NCBI GenBank assembly: GCA_963819695.1
Contig: CAWFXD010000002.1
Span: 124,001-188,000, forward strand
Direction of reading: 5' to 3'
DNA length: 64,000 bases
Source of the DNA: DASZIT01 sp963819695
Lineage (GTDB): Bacteria > Actinomycetota > Acidimicrobiia > Acidimicrobiales > RAAP-2
Below the pieces are notes generated by a model that was not told the DNA's origin, did not search any database, and was given only the letters and a program-made list of their open reading frames with translations. This document shows, one piece after another, positions 43,973 to 53,151 of this stretch. Every line of letters starts with the position of its first letter. Within the stretch, counting starts at the first letter, position 1. Both the position numbers and the translations under genes were made by a program.

Positions 43973-45039
43973 GGTGACACCGACCCCGGCCCGGCCTTCG
44001 GCATGAACCAGCCTGACCACTTCCTCGAGGATGGCCGGGTCGGTCTCCGGCAGCACCCCGTGGCCGAGGTTGAAGATATGCCCCGGAGCGCTCCCGGCCC
44101 GGTCGAGGACCTCCCGGGTCTCGGTGGCGGCCACCGGCCAGGTGGACAGGCAGAGGGCGGGATCGAGATTCCCCTGGACGGCGATCCCGGGCCCGATCCG
44201 TCGGCGGGCCTCGTCCAGCGGTACCCGCCAGTCGACCCCGACCACCGAGCTGCCGGCGGTGCCCATCAGCGGGAGGAGCTCTCCGGTCCCGACCCCGAAG
44301 AGGATGGTGGGGACGTCGGGATGGGAGCTGGCCAGCTCGGCGAACAGCCGGCGGGTGGCGGGCAGGACCAGTTCCTCGTAGTGGTGGGGGGTCAGGATCC
44401 CCGCCCAGCTGTCGAAGACCTGGGCGGCGTCTGCCCCGGCATCGAGCTGCGAACGCAGTGAGGCCAGCGCCAGGTCGGTGAGGACGTCGATCAGCTGGTG
44501 CCAGAGCGCGGGCTCGGTGTGCATCAGGGCTTTGACCCGGGTGAAGTTCCTCGACGGACCGCCTTCCACCAGATAGCTGGCCACCGTGAACGGACCGCCG
44601 GCAAAGCCGATCAGTGGGACCGGGAGCTCCCCGGCCAGGATCCGGACGGCCTCGGTGACGTACGGGGTGTCGATCTCCGGTTCGAGGGGCCGGAGGCGCT
44701 GCAGGTCGCGCTTCGAAGTGAACGGTTGGGACACCACCGGTCCGACCCCGGCGCGATGTCCACCCCGAAGCCGATGGCGGCGACCGGGACCACGATGTCG
44801 GAGAAGAGGATGGCGGCATCGGTGCCGTAGCGGGTGACCGGTTGCCGGGTCAGCCTGGCCACCAGTTCGGGTTGGGCGATGGCGTCGAGAATGCTGCCGG
44901 TGCCCCGCTCGGCCCGGTACTCGGGAAGCGCTCGGCCCGCCTGGCGCATGAACCACACCGGGACGTGGGGCACGCTCTGGCCACGGCACGCCCGGATGAA
45001 CGCCGAGCCGTCGTGTCGGCCGGAACGGGATGGAGGCAC
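43969..45039 (-). CDS. hemE: Uroporphyrinogen decarboxylase, frameshifted, possibly fused to hemH
   Basis: HemE decarboxylates uroporphyrinogen III to coproporphyrinogen III. The N-terminal third (VPVWFMRQAGRALPEYR, then ILFSDIVVPVAAIGFGVDIAPG) and the remainder (GPVVSQPF, PLIGFAGGPFTVASYLVEGG, DSWAGILTPHHYEE, VQGNLDPA, FNLGHGVLPETDP) are in different frames. The break is at the C4 run 44746-44749; one more base restores one protein. The 3' end then reads without a stop into hemH. Removing one base from the CCCC run just upstream of the junction gives TGA 43971-43969 and a normal length of about 356 residues. Two sequence errors, or one plus a real HemE-HemH fusion, are possible. Confidence 0.88.
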
Positions 45040-45238
45040 CCTCGGACGCTACCGCTGCGCCCGCGGGGTGAACGAACCGGCACCGGCCCGGGTGGGTGGT
45101 CCGATGCGCGATCAGAGCAGGTGGCGGGTGGACGGGGTGGCTCCGCGCCCCGGTTTCCCCGCCGGTGCCAGACCCGACGCAGAGATGGCAGAACGCCCGT
45201 CGGAGACGAGGTCGGTCACGGCGGTGGGAATGGAGGCA

Positions 45239-45244
45239 TACAAT
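45239..45244 (+). promoter_or_regulatory. -10 box for the HelD-like gene
   Basis: TACAAT is the strongest -10 match in the window. GGAGGT at 45281-45286 is the ribosome site four bases before GTG 45291, so this transcript has a short leader of about 40 bases. Confidence 0.5.
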
Positions 45245-45290
45245 CAAGGGTTCCCCTGAGCCGGATGGGGAGTGCAGAACGGAGGTGCCG

Positions 45291-47654
45291 GTGGGGGTAG
45301 ATCGTGAGCTACGCGCCGAACAGGAGTTCGTCGACATGGCTTACGCGCGGCTCGACGCCATGCGTGACGACGCCAACTCCATGCTCGGTGGAGTGCTCGA
45401 CCTCGGGAAGGGCGGGACCTTCCAGTCCCGGACCGAGCGGGATGTGATCGTCCGCACCTCCATGGCCCGCCTGGAGCAACTCGACATCGGCGATCAGGCG
45501 CTGACCTTCGGCCGCATCGACCGGGTGGTGCCCGACGGGTCGGAGGCCGGCGGGAACGGCGACGGCAGCCACGACCACGGCGACGGCGACGGCGATCACA
45601 ACGGAACGGTGAACACCGAGGTGTTCCACATCGGCAGGTTGGCCATCCACAGCGCTGACCTCGATCCCCTGGTGGTGGACTGGCGGGCCCCGGTGGCCGA
45701 GCCGTTCTACCGGGCGACGGGACGTGATCCCCAGGGCCTGGTGCTTCGCCGGCATCTCGCCCTCGACGGGCGACGGGTGGTGGGTGTCGAAGATGAGCGG
45801 TTCGCCGTCGGAGGACTGGACGGCGCGCCGTCGGATCCCAACCTGGGCACCTCCGACCCCGACTCCGACGCCAGCGCCGGCAACCGCGACGGCGACCACG
45901 GCGGCGAGCTGATTCTGGGAGACGTCCCCATCGGGGGGCCGGCCGCCCTGCTGGCCGCCCTCGACCGGGCCCGGTCCGGCCACATGACCGACATCGTCTC
46001 CACCATCCAACGGGAGCAGGACGAGATCATCCGCTCGCCCCTCTCGGGAGTCATGGTGGTCCAGGGCGGGCCCGGCACCGGTAAGACGGCCGTCGCCCTC
46101 CACCGGGCCGCCTACCTGCTGTACACCCACCGCTTCCCGCTGGAGCGGCAAGGGGTGCTGGTGGTGGGTCCGAACCCGCTGTTCCTGCGTTACATCGAGC
46201 AGGTGCTGCCGTCGCTGGGGGAGACGGGGGTGACGCTGTCCACCATCTCCGGGCTGGTTCCCGAGATCCGGGTGCGAGGGACCGAGCCCACCGCGGTGGC
46301 GCTGTTGAAGGGTGACGCCCGGATGGCCCGGGTGATGAAGCGGGCGGTGCGGACCCGGCAGCGGCCGCTGGGTACCGACATCGCGATTCCCTATGGCGCG
46401 CTCCTGCTCCGGCTCACGGTGGCCGACACCAAGGACATCGTCGACATGGCCCGACGCCGGCCTGGGACCCACAACGCCCGCCGCCGCCTGGTGTCCCAGG
46501 CCTTGGTCCAGGTGCTGGCGGATCGGGCCCGTCAGACCCAACAGACGTTGGGGTCGGGGACCTCGGGGGCGATCACCGCCTTTCCCGGCTACGAGGACCC
46601 CTCGGATCTCTCCGAGGAGGAGTTCGACCTCGAGGACTTCTCGCGCAAGGTCCACCGGGTTCCCGAGTTCGCCGCCGCCCTCGACCGGATCTGGCCCCGG
46701 CTCTCACCCAACGAACTCCTCCACGACCTGTTCGGGGCGCCGCCGCTGGTGGCCGCGGCCGGGAAGAGCATCCTGAGCCCCGAGGAGCAGACGCTGCTCC
46801 ACCGCCCGCGCTCGGCGTCCTTTGACGATGTCACCTGGACGGCGGCGGATGCCGCCCTGGTCGACGAGGCCCGGCACCTCCTCGGACCTCGCAACGGCTC
46901 GCCCGACGACAGCACCCGGAGTTACGGGCACATCGTGGTCGACGAGGTGCAGGACCTGTCGCCGATGCAGCTGCGGATGGTGGCCCGGCGTTCCCTGTCG
47001 GGTTCGATGACGGTGGTCGGCGACATTGCCCAGGCCACCGCCCCCTGGGCCCCCCGCCACTGGACCGACATCACCGAGCACCTGCCCAGCCGGCGCCAGG
47101 CGCGGATGGTCGAGCTGACCGTCAGCTACCGGACACCCGCGGAAGTCCTCGAAGTCGCCTCCCGGGTGCTGGCCGTCGCCGCCCCCGAGCTGCAACCCCC
47201 CCAACCGGTCCGGCGGACCGGGAAGCCGCCCCGGATGGTGCCGGTGTTCGGACCCGACGGGACCTTCGACGGCGCCAACGATCAACGTCTGGCCGAACAG
47301 GTCGCCCAGGAGGCGGCCTCGGAGGTGGCGGCGCTGGCACCGGGCCGGGTGGCGGTCATCGCCCCGGCGGAATTGCTTCCGGAGCTGTCGTCGGCCCTCG
47401 TCGAAATCGGCTTTCCCACAGTCGATCCACAGAACATGCGAAAAGGCGGCCTTTCGGAGCCCCTGGTGCTGCTCGCCGCCGACGCGGTGAACGGCCTGGA
47501 GTTCGATTCGGTGGTGGTGGTCGAGCCGGGCGTCATCGCCGGCGAGACGGCCCGGGGACTGCGCACCCTGTACGTCGCCCTGACCCGCCCGACCCAGAGC
47601 CTCACGGTGGTCCACCGGGCCCCACTGGCTGCGATGTTGACCACCCCCAACTGA
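45291..47654 (+). CDS. HelD-like superfamily 1 ATPase/helicase
   Basis: About 787 residues from GTG 45291. An N-terminal helical part with EQEFVDMAYARLDAM leads into IGRLAIHSADLDPLVVDWRAPVAEPFYRAT, the segment shared by HelD proteins. Walker A is GGPGTGKTAVALHRAAYLL, Walker B VVDEVQDLSPMQL. Motif IV is VSYRTPAEVLEVASRVL and motif VI LRTLYVALTRPTQ. HelD binds RNA polymerase and uses ATP to free stalled complexes; in mycobacteria and streptomycetes some confer rifampicin tolerance. Two inserts rich in Asp, Gly, His and Asn (residues about 86-105 and 185-205) are unusual and come from GGCGAC-like DNA repeats. It is a single-gene unit between hemE and ctaE. Confidence 0.85.
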   Translation: MGVDRELRAEQEFVDMAYARLDAMRDDANSMLGGVLDLGKGGTFQSRTERDVIVRTSMARLEQLDIGDQALTFGRIDRVVPDGSEAGGNGDGSHDHGDGDGDHNGTVNTEVFHIGRLAIHSADLDPLVVDWRAPVAEPFYRATGRDPQGLVLRRHLALDGRRVVGVEDERFAVGGLDGAPSDPNLGTSDPDSDASAGNRDGDHGGELILGDVPIGGPAALLAALDRARSGHMTDIVSTIQREQDEIIRSPLSGVMVVQGGPGTGKTAVALHRAAYLLYTHRFPLERQGVLVVGPNPLFLRYIEQVLPSLGETGVTLSTISGLVPEIRVRGTEPTAVALLKGDARMARVMKRAVRTRQRPLGTDIAIPYGALLLRLTVADTKDIVDMARRRPGTHNARRRLVSQALVQVLADRARQTQQTLGSGTSGAITAFPGYEDPSDLSEEEFDLEDFSRKVHRVPEFAAALDRIWPRLSPNELLHDLFGAPPLVAAAGKSILSPEEQTLLHRPRSASFDDVTWTAADAALVDEARHLLGPRNGSPDDSTRSYGHIVVDEVQDLSPMQLRMVARRSLSGSMTVVGDIAQATAPWAPRHWTDITEHLPSRRQARMVELTVSYRTPAEVLEVASRVLAVAAPELQPPQPVRRTGKPPRMVPVFGPDGTFDGANDQRLAEQVAQEAASEVAALAPGRVAVIAPAELLPELSSALVEIGFPTVDPQNMRKGGLSEPLVLLAADAVNGLEFDSVVVVEPGVIAGETARGLRTLYVALTRPTQSLTVVHRAPLAAMLTTPN

Positions 47655-47747
47655 CACGCAAACGTCATGCAGTCGTGACCGGACTGTGCCTGAACCGTGC
47701 CTGGTTAGGCGAAACGGGCTAGTTGGCTTCGGGGGCCTGGGTTCGAC

Positions 47748-47753
47748 TAGAAA
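47748..47753 (+). promoter_or_regulatory. -10-like box for ctaE-qcrCAB
   Basis: TAGAAA ends six bases before GTG 47760, the same geometry as the other leaderless-looking starts, though the last base departs from TANNNT. TTGGCT at 47723-47728 is a possible -35 with long spacing. Confidence 0.3.
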
Positions 47754-47759
47754 TACGCC

Positions 47760-48371
47760 GTGACCCAGGCCATCGCCATCGACCCGGCGACCAATCCGCG
47801 CCAGCGCCACCGCCCTGATCGGCCGCCGATGCTGGCTGTCGGGGTCATGATCTGGCTTGGCTCCGAAGTCATGTTCTTCAGTGGTCTGTTCGCGGCGTTC
47901 TTCACCATTCGGGCCCATGCGTCGGTGTGGCCGCCGGCCGGAACCCATCTGGACACCATCCAGGCCGGGGTCTTCACCGTCATCCTGGTGGCCTCGAGCT
48001 TCACCATGCAGAAGGCGGTCTGGGACCAGGAGCGGGGCGAGAGGCGCCGGGCCAAGCAGTACATCGTGCTCACCCTGGTGATGGGGAGCCTGTTCGTGGC
48101 CAACCAGTTCTACGAGTGGATCACGCTGTCCCACGACTCGGCCACCGACCCGACCCACACCGCGTTCGCCTCGCTCTTCTACATCATGAGCGGGCTCCAT
48201 GGGCTCCACGTGACCCTGGGCCTGGTGGCGATGATCTTCCTCCTCGGTCGGCTGAAAGGGCCCAAGGGTGACCCGGGCGAGACAGCTGTGTTCCAGGGTG
48301 TCAGCTACTACTGGCACTTCGTTGACATCGTCTGGGTCGGCCTCTTCGTCTGCCTGTTCCTGCTCAAATAG
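47760..48371 (+). CDS. ctaE: Cytochrome c oxidase subunit III
   Basis: A 203-residue membrane subunit of the aa3 oxidase with five helices, the short form lacking the first two helices of mitochondrial subunit III. Visible are MIWLGSEVMFFSGLFAAFF with the conserved Glu, ANQFYEWITL, FYIMSGLHGLHVTLGLV with the His pair, and YYWHFVDIVWVGLFVCLFLL at the C-terminus. As in other actinobacteria it heads the qcr genes, reflecting the bcc-aa3 supercomplex. qcrC starts at the very next base after its stop. Confidence 0.95.
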   Translation: MTQAIAIDPATNPRQRHRPDRPPMLAVGVMIWLGSEVMFFSGLFAAFFTIRAHASVWPPAGTHLDTIQAGVFTVILVASSFTMQKAVWDQERGERRRAKQYIVLTLVMGSLFVANQFYEWITLSHDSATDPTHTAFASLFYIMSGLHGLHVTLGLVAMIFLLGRLKGPKGDPGETAVFQGVSYYWHFVDIVWVGLFVCLFLLK

Positions 48372-49223
48372 ATGGCAACCGCTACCGGAATGGGTCGCAG
48401 GTTCAAGAGTCGATATGCGGTACTGGCCGGGCTGCTGGCCAGCGTGGGCATCTTCGGGCTGATGGCGTTCGCCCCGTCGGCGGCCCAGGCGGACTCGACA
48501 CCGACGACCACGACCACGTTGGCCACGTCGTCGGGCCCCCCCGACTACGGCACGGTGTCGGTTCCGCTTCCGGAGTCGTTCATCGCCCCCGGCCAGGCTC
48601 TGTACGACGCCAGCTGCGCCTCCTGCCACGGCAGCGATGCGTCCGGAACGGCCCGGGGCCCGAACCTCCAGGGGTTGGGCGCCGGCACCGTGGATTTCTG
48701 GGTGTCCACCGGCCGGATGCCACTGGCCGAATCCAGCGTCCAACCGGCGGAGAAGCCGTCGCGGTTCAATCGGACCGAGACCCTCGAGATCGCCGCCTTC
48801 GTACAGTCGCAGACACCCGGAACCGGGGTGCCGGTCCCGATCGTCAACCTCAGCAACGCCAATCTCGAGTCCGGCGGCAGCCTGTTCACCCTCAACTGCG
48901 CGGCCTGCCACACCATCACCGGTGCCGGTGACGCCCTGGCCGGTGGCGCGATGGCCCCGAGCCTCCACATCGCCACCCCCACCCAGATCATCGAGGCCAT
49001 CCGGTCGGGCCCAGGGAACATGCCCCGGTTCGGCCCGGGCAATATCACCGACACCGAGGTTCATGACATCGCCGCCTACGTGGCCGGGCCGATCCAGCAT
49101 CCCAACGACCGGGGTGGTTTCGGACTCGGCGGTATCGGTCCGGTGGGCGAGGGCTTCGTCGGCCTGCTCTTGGGGGTCGGCCTGTTGATGTTGGTTGCCT
49201 TCTGGATTGGAGACCGCACGTGA
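48372..49223 (+). CDS. qcrC: Diheme cytochrome c subunit of the bc complex
   Basis: QcrC replaces both cytochrome c1 and soluble cytochrome c in actinobacteria, passing electrons to the CuA site of CtaC. The 283-residue protein has an N-terminal helix ending in an Ala/Gln signal-like segment, a Thr-rich linker, heme motif 1 CASCHGSD and heme motif 2 CAACHTITG. Axial methionines are likely in GRMPL and GNMPRFGPGN. A C-terminal helix GLLLGVGLLMLVAFWIG anchors the second end. Its stop overlaps the qcrA start by four bases. Confidence 0.95.
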   Translation: MATATGMGRRFKSRYAVLAGLLASVGIFGLMAFAPSAAQADSTPTTTTTLATSSGPPDYGTVSVPLPESFIAPGQALYDASCASCHGSDASGTARGPNLQGLGAGTVDFWVSTGRMPLAESSVQPAEKPSRFNRTETLEIAAFVQSQTPGTGVPVPIVNLSNANLESGGSLFTLNCAACHTITGAGDALAGGAMAPSLHIATPTQIIEAIRSGPGNMPRFGPGNITDTEVHDIAAYVAGPIQHPNDRGGFGLGGIGPVGEGFVGLLLGVGLLMLVAFWIGDRT

Positions 49224-50158
49224 GCGACGAGCCACCGCAGGCACCCACGCTGACCAAGGTCTCCGTCGAGGACCCCCACCTGCAGCCCTACGCCAAGAAC
49301 CCCGGTCGGGTCGAGGCCGCCTCGGCGGCGTTGATGGTCCTCGGCTTCCTCGGCTTCATCGGGTTCGGCATCACCTACTGGATCAGCGACCAGACCCAGT
49401 GGGAAGCCGCCACCCTCGGAGGCGGCATGCTGGCGCTGGGGGCCGGGCTCATCGCCTGGGGCAAGTACCTGATGGCCCAGGGGCCGTTCGTGGAGGACCG
49501 GCACGAGTTCCACTCCACCGAGGAAGAGCGCGCCGCCATGTCGGCCGCCATCGTCGAGCGGGGCGGCATGGTGGTGCAGCGCCGCAAGGTGCTGTTCGGA
49601 CTGTTCGGGTTGGGCGCCACCACCTTGGGGGTGGTGATCATGTTCCCGTTGATCCGGTCGCTGGGTCCGAAGCCGGGACGTGACCTCTTCCTCACCAACT
49701 GGAAGCCCGACTCGCAGTTGGTGACCAGCACCGGCCGGGCAGTTCGGGCCAGCGACCTCGAGGTGGGCGGCGTGCTGACGGTGTTCCCCAAGGGGTTCGA
49801 GGGATCGTCTCCCGACCAGACCATCCTCATCCGCCTGGCCAACATCGGTCCCTACGATGATCCCCTCAAGCTCGAGCCGCCCGGGCGGACCGATTGGGGC
49901 GTCCAGGGGTACGTGGCGTTCTCCAAGATGTGCACCCACCTCGGGTGCCCGGTGGGTCTCTACCAGGAGCAGACCCAGCAGTTGGTCTGCCCGTGCCACC
50001 AGTCGATCTTCAATGTGAAGGCCGGGTGCGTGCCCGAGTTCGGGCCCGCCCCCCGGCCGTTGCCGCAGTTGCCGCTCAAGGTTGACGATGCCGGGTATCT
50101 CCGGTCGCAAGCCGGTTACAGCCAGGCCGTCGGCCCCGGGTTTTGGGAGCGCCCATGA
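49220..50158 (+). CDS. qcrA: Rieske iron-sulfur subunit of the bc complex
   Basis: A 312-residue actinobacterial Rieske protein with three helices rather than one: AALMVLGFLGFIGFGITYW, the next starting ATLGGGMLALGAGLIAWG, and VLFGLFGLGATTLGVVIMF. The [2Fe-2S] ligands lie in MCTHLGCPVG and VCPCHQSIFN, with PLPQLPLKV after them. It takes electrons from menaquinol and gives them to QcrC. The RRK before the third helix may act in Tat export of the folded cluster domain. Overlaps both neighbours by four bases. Confidence 0.95.
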   Translation: MSDEPPQAPTLTKVSVEDPHLQPYAKNPGRVEAASAALMVLGFLGFIGFGITYWISDQTQWEAATLGGGMLALGAGLIAWGKYLMAQGPFVEDRHEFHSTEEERAAMSAAIVERGGMVVQRRKVLFGLFGLGATTLGVVIMFPLIRSLGPKPGRDLFLTNWKPDSQLVTSTGRAVRASDLEVGGVLTVFPKGFEGSSPDQTILIRLANIGPYDDPLKLEPPGRTDWGVQGYVAFSKMCTHLGCPVGLYQEQTQQLVCPCHQSIFNVKAGCVPEFGPAPRPLPQLPLKVDDAGYLRSQAGYSQAVGPGFWERP

Positions 50159-51640
50159 TCGACAGCTCACTTCGTTGGGTCGATGACCGCCTGGGGATCG
50201 CCAAGGGCGGACGCGTCTTCCTCGACAAGATCTTCCCCGACCACTGGTCGTTCATGTTGGGCGAGATCGCCCTGTACTCCTTCGTCGTGCTCCTGGGGAC
50301 CGGCGTCTTCCTGTCGCTGTACTACATCCCCTCCGCCCACGAGGTCATCTACCACGGGAGCTACCTCCCCCTCTACGGCCAGAAAGTGTCCGAGGCCTAC
50401 TCCTCGTCGGTCGGGCTCTCCTTCGACGTGAAGTCCGGGCTGTTGATGCGCCAGGCCCACCACTGGTCCGCCGACATCTTCTTGGGCTCGATCGCCGTCC
50501 ACATGGCCCGGGTGTTCTTCACCGGTGCGTTCCGCAAGCCCCGTGAGTTCAACTGGCTGGTCGGGGTGACCATGCTGCTGCTGGGCATCGTCAACGGGTT
50601 CCTCGGCTACTCCCTCCCTGACGACCTGGTGTCGGGGACCGGTATCCGCATCGCCTACTCGATCATCGAGTCCATCCCGCTGGTGGGCTCCTACCTGGGC
50701 TTCTTCCTCTTCGGTGGGAACTATCCGGGCAATGGGGTCATCATCCCCAGGTTCTTCATCATCCACGTACTGATCGTCCCGGCGATCATCGCCGGGCTCC
50801 TGGCCGCCCACCTGGGACTGCTGGTCAAACAGAAACACACCCAGTTCAAGGGCCCGGGGAAGACCGAGCACAACGTGGTCGGGTCACCGATGTTCCCGAC
50901 CTTCATCGCCAAGACCACCGGCTATCTCTTCATGATCACCGCGGTCACCTTCATTTTGGCCGGCTTCGCCCAGATCAACCCGATCTGGCAGTTCGGGCAG
51001 TACGAGCCGTTCCAGATCTCCTATGCGGTGCAACCGGACTGGTACATGGGCTGGCTCGACGGCGCCCTCCGGATCATGCCGAGTTGGGAATGGGTCGGCT
51101 GGGGTCATACCTGGCCACTCGAGGTCTTCCTCCCGGCGGTGCTGTTCCCCGGCATCATCTTCAACATCTTCTTTGTCTGGCCGTTCTACGAGGCAAGACA
51201 CACCAAAGACCTCGCCTATCACAACCTGCTGGACCGCCCCCGCGACCGTCCGAAGCGGACGGGTGCCGGCGCCATGATGCTGATGTTGATGTTCATGGTG
51301 TTCGCCGCTTCGTCCACCGACGTGCTGGCCAACTTCTTCCAGATCGAGCTCAACTATGTACTGTGGTTCTTCCGGATCGCGGTGCCGGTGATCCCGATCA
51401 TCACGTATTTCGTCACCGTCAAGATCTGCGAAGAGATGCGTGCCGCCGAGGGGATCGGCAAGCGCAAGCGGGCCAACGTGGTCCATCCGGTCGGAGACGG
51501 GCGAGTACTCGACCATCGAGAGCGATGCCCGTCCGGGCGACGGTCACGAGGAGCTCGAGGCAGTGCCGGTCCCGACCTTTATCGACATGGTGCCGGAAGA
51601 GCTGGCCACCGGGCCGGGCATTCGCCGGGTCATGCGCTGA
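50155..51640 (+). CDS. qcrB: Cytochrome b subunit of the bc complex, frameshifted near its 3' end
   Basis: Menaquinol-oxidising membrane subunit. Heme-ligand histidines are in RQAHHWSADIFLGSIAVHMAR-like sequence and in FFIIHVLIVPAIIAGLLAAH. The quinol-site stretch PDWYMGWLDGALRI is present where other cytochromes b have PEWY. After KRKRANVV (about residue 443) the frame breaks: dropping one C at 51483-51484 gives IRSETGEYSTIESD and an acidic tail to TGA 51638-51640, as in related QcrB. Unrepaired, the frame runs to 51849 as Arg/Ser-rich sequence through the next intergenic space and antisense to the GyrI-like gene. Total about 494 residues after repair. Confidence 0.93.
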
Positions 51641-51706
51641 TCCGACCCTCCGCGCCGCCGCGGCTCATCCGGCGAAAGTGGCCATCTCGGAATCGATTGG
51701 GCCCGC

Positions 51707-52363
51707 TCAGGGTACGGGTTCGACGGGCTGGCGAAGGATCGTGCGCAGCTTCTCCGGCGCCGCATTCCGAGGGTCACCCAGATAGATCTCATGGTGTTGG
51801 CCTCTCGGTCGGAGTCCGCGATCGGCGATGGACTGGTGAAGAGCGATGACGCTGAGTTGCTCGGTTGCATAGGGCCCAACGTGCAGGATCTGAGCACTAG
51901 GTCCCTCGGCCCATCGTTCGAATCCCACCCGGTCCAAGGTTTCGGTGCTCTTCTTTGCCTTCGCTTCGGTGATCGCCTCCTGAATGATGGTTTCTTCAAG
52001 GGGTGGGAGCTGTGCGATCATCAACCGCCACCGCCAGTCAGCTCGATCAGATGAATCCATGCTTGCTTGCCCGGCTGCGATGCGTCGCATCGCCTCTTCC
52101 GCCTCAGATCCCTCGACCCACCACAACGCCTCGAGAGCCATCACCCGGGGAGCTTCGCCCCGCGCCTTCTTGAGTGTGAAGTGTGCTCCGTAGCTAACCG
52201 AGTAGAGGGCTTGAATCGCATCCGCGAACGGCTGACCATCCGGTGAACCTCCGCCGTCCACTGATACGAACCCGAATTCCGGAACATCGACAAGATCGAC
52301 GTTGCCCTTCCGCACCCTGTAGAGCGCGTCGACATCGGGGAATCCGGTTGTCTTCATTGCCAT
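51707..52363 (-). CDS. GyrI-like small-molecule-binding domain protein
   Basis: About 218 residues from ATG 52363, or 216 from ATG 52357. The family core is clear: VDVPEFGFVSVDGGG near the N-terminus, IQALYSVSYGAHFTLKK, ALEALWWVEG, DWRWRLMIAQLP, AQILHVGPYATE and a C-terminal HHEIYLGDPRNAAPEKLRTILRQP. These proteins share the SOUL/GyrI barrel that binds or hydrolyses small hydrophobic or cationic compounds. The gene has lower GC than its neighbours (35 of 60 bases from 51781) and more A/T in third positions, so recent acquisition is possible. It converges on qcrB. Confidence 0.85.
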   Translation of the reverse strand: MAMKTTGFPDVDALYRVRKGNVDLVDVPEFGFVSVDGGGSPDGQPFADAIQALYSVSYGAHFTLKKARGEAPRVMALEALWWVEGSEAEEAMRRIAAGQASMDSSDRADWRWRLMIAQLPPLEETIIQEAITEAKAKKSTETLDRVGFERWAEGPSAQILHVGPYATEQLSVIALHQSIADRGLRPRGQHHEIYLGDPRNAAPEKLRTILRQPVEPVP

Positions 52364-52599
52364 GCTGTGAGCATTTGCGATGGATTTGGGGCCCGCCAGA
52401 GCCGAAAGCCTCTTTCGAACAATCCCCGCGGGTTTTGTCGTGCCCACGATGACCGCAGCGATGGGAGCAGTCCTCATCTGGCGAGCGTGGGCGCTATGGT
52501 CGATCACGGTGGAGGTGCGGATCCTGGGACAACCGGCCCTGCCGCTTGCAATCCCATCGGTGCCATTGTCGCCCTGGTGGAAGCCGAAAAGGGAGTCCG

Positions 52600-52809
52600 A
52601 TGGGTGACATGAATGTCAATACGCCACGTGCGGGCAGCCGCGCCGCCTCCAAGGGCGGGGCGGGGGGCATCTGGCTCCTCGGGTTCATCGGGGCATTCTG
52701 CTATTACCTCCACACGCACTCCGGGACGTTCTGGCTCGTGCTGGTGGCGTTCATGAAAGCCGTCGTGTGGCCGGCGTTCGTCACCTACCACGTCTTGGCC
52801 CTGAGATGA
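52600..52809 (+). CDS. Small membrane protein
   Basis: A 69-residue protein from ATG 52600, with GGGAG (52591-52595) five bases ahead. A hydrophilic Asn/Arg/Ser/Lys start is followed by GGIWLLGFIGAFCYYL, a short polar loop, and FWLVLVAFMKAVVWPAFVTYHVL, giving two helices. The closing phrase with KAVVWPAF is typical of a widespread family of tiny actinobacterial membrane proteins that have no known role. The 236 bases between it and the GyrI-like gene hold no other convincing gene. Confidence 0.7.
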   Translation: MGDMNVNTPRAGSRAASKGGAGGIWLLGFIGAFCYYLHTHSGTFWLVLVAFMKAVVWPAFVTYHVLALR

Positions 52810-53009
52810 CGCGCTGAGCACCCACGCCCAGCATCCGGAGCGTCAATCGGTCGCCTGACTCCGAACGGAGCCGCGCTGCCTATCCGGCGGATGACCGGCA
52901 CCCCAACGGAAGCAGTGACAAACTGACGGCTGGCTCCTCGCTCCCGGCGTCGGGGTCAGTCCGAGCCTCGGTCCCGCCTTCGCCGGCAATGGGGAAGTCG
53001 GATCCGGAG

Positions 53010-53015
53010 TACGGT
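53010..53015 (+). promoter_or_regulatory. -10 box for the 37-residue gene
   Basis: TACGGT lies 22 bases before ATG 53038; AGGAAAGGGGG between them can serve as ribosome site. Confidence 0.35.
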
Positions 53016-53037
53016 CGCAGCAGGAAAGGGGGCCGAC

Positions 53038-53151
53038 ATGTCCGACAAGTCTCCCCGTAAGACCGCCTCCAAAAAGTCCGGCAAGTCGCTCAAGGAGAAG
53101 CGTCAGGCCAAGAAGGACAAGGAGCAGACCCACAAACCGCTGGTTCGCTGA
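53038..53151 (+). CDS. Very small lysine-rich protein
   Basis: A 37-residue protein running from ATG 53038 to TGA 53149-53151. About a third of residues are Lys, with Ser and Arg (MSDKSPRKTASKKSGKSL then KEKRQAKKDK). It has no hydrophobic segment. Its composition and length match small basic proteins found in many actinobacteria; nucleic-acid or ribosome binding is a reasonable guess but only that. AGGAAAGGGGG upstream supports translation, and codons end in G or C. It is too short to be found by usual length cutoffs. Confidence 0.7.
   Translation: MSDKSPRKTASKKSGKSLKEKRQAKKDKEQTHKPLVR

Noticed and set aside
47725..47760. tRNA-like T-arm (GGGTTCGACTA)
   Set aside because: No matching acceptor stem, anticodon arm or D-arm can be formed around it.
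52380..52607. 75-residue plus-strand frame ahead of the small membrane protein
   Set aside because: No ribosome site or family signal; it runs into the start of the better-supported 69-residue gene.
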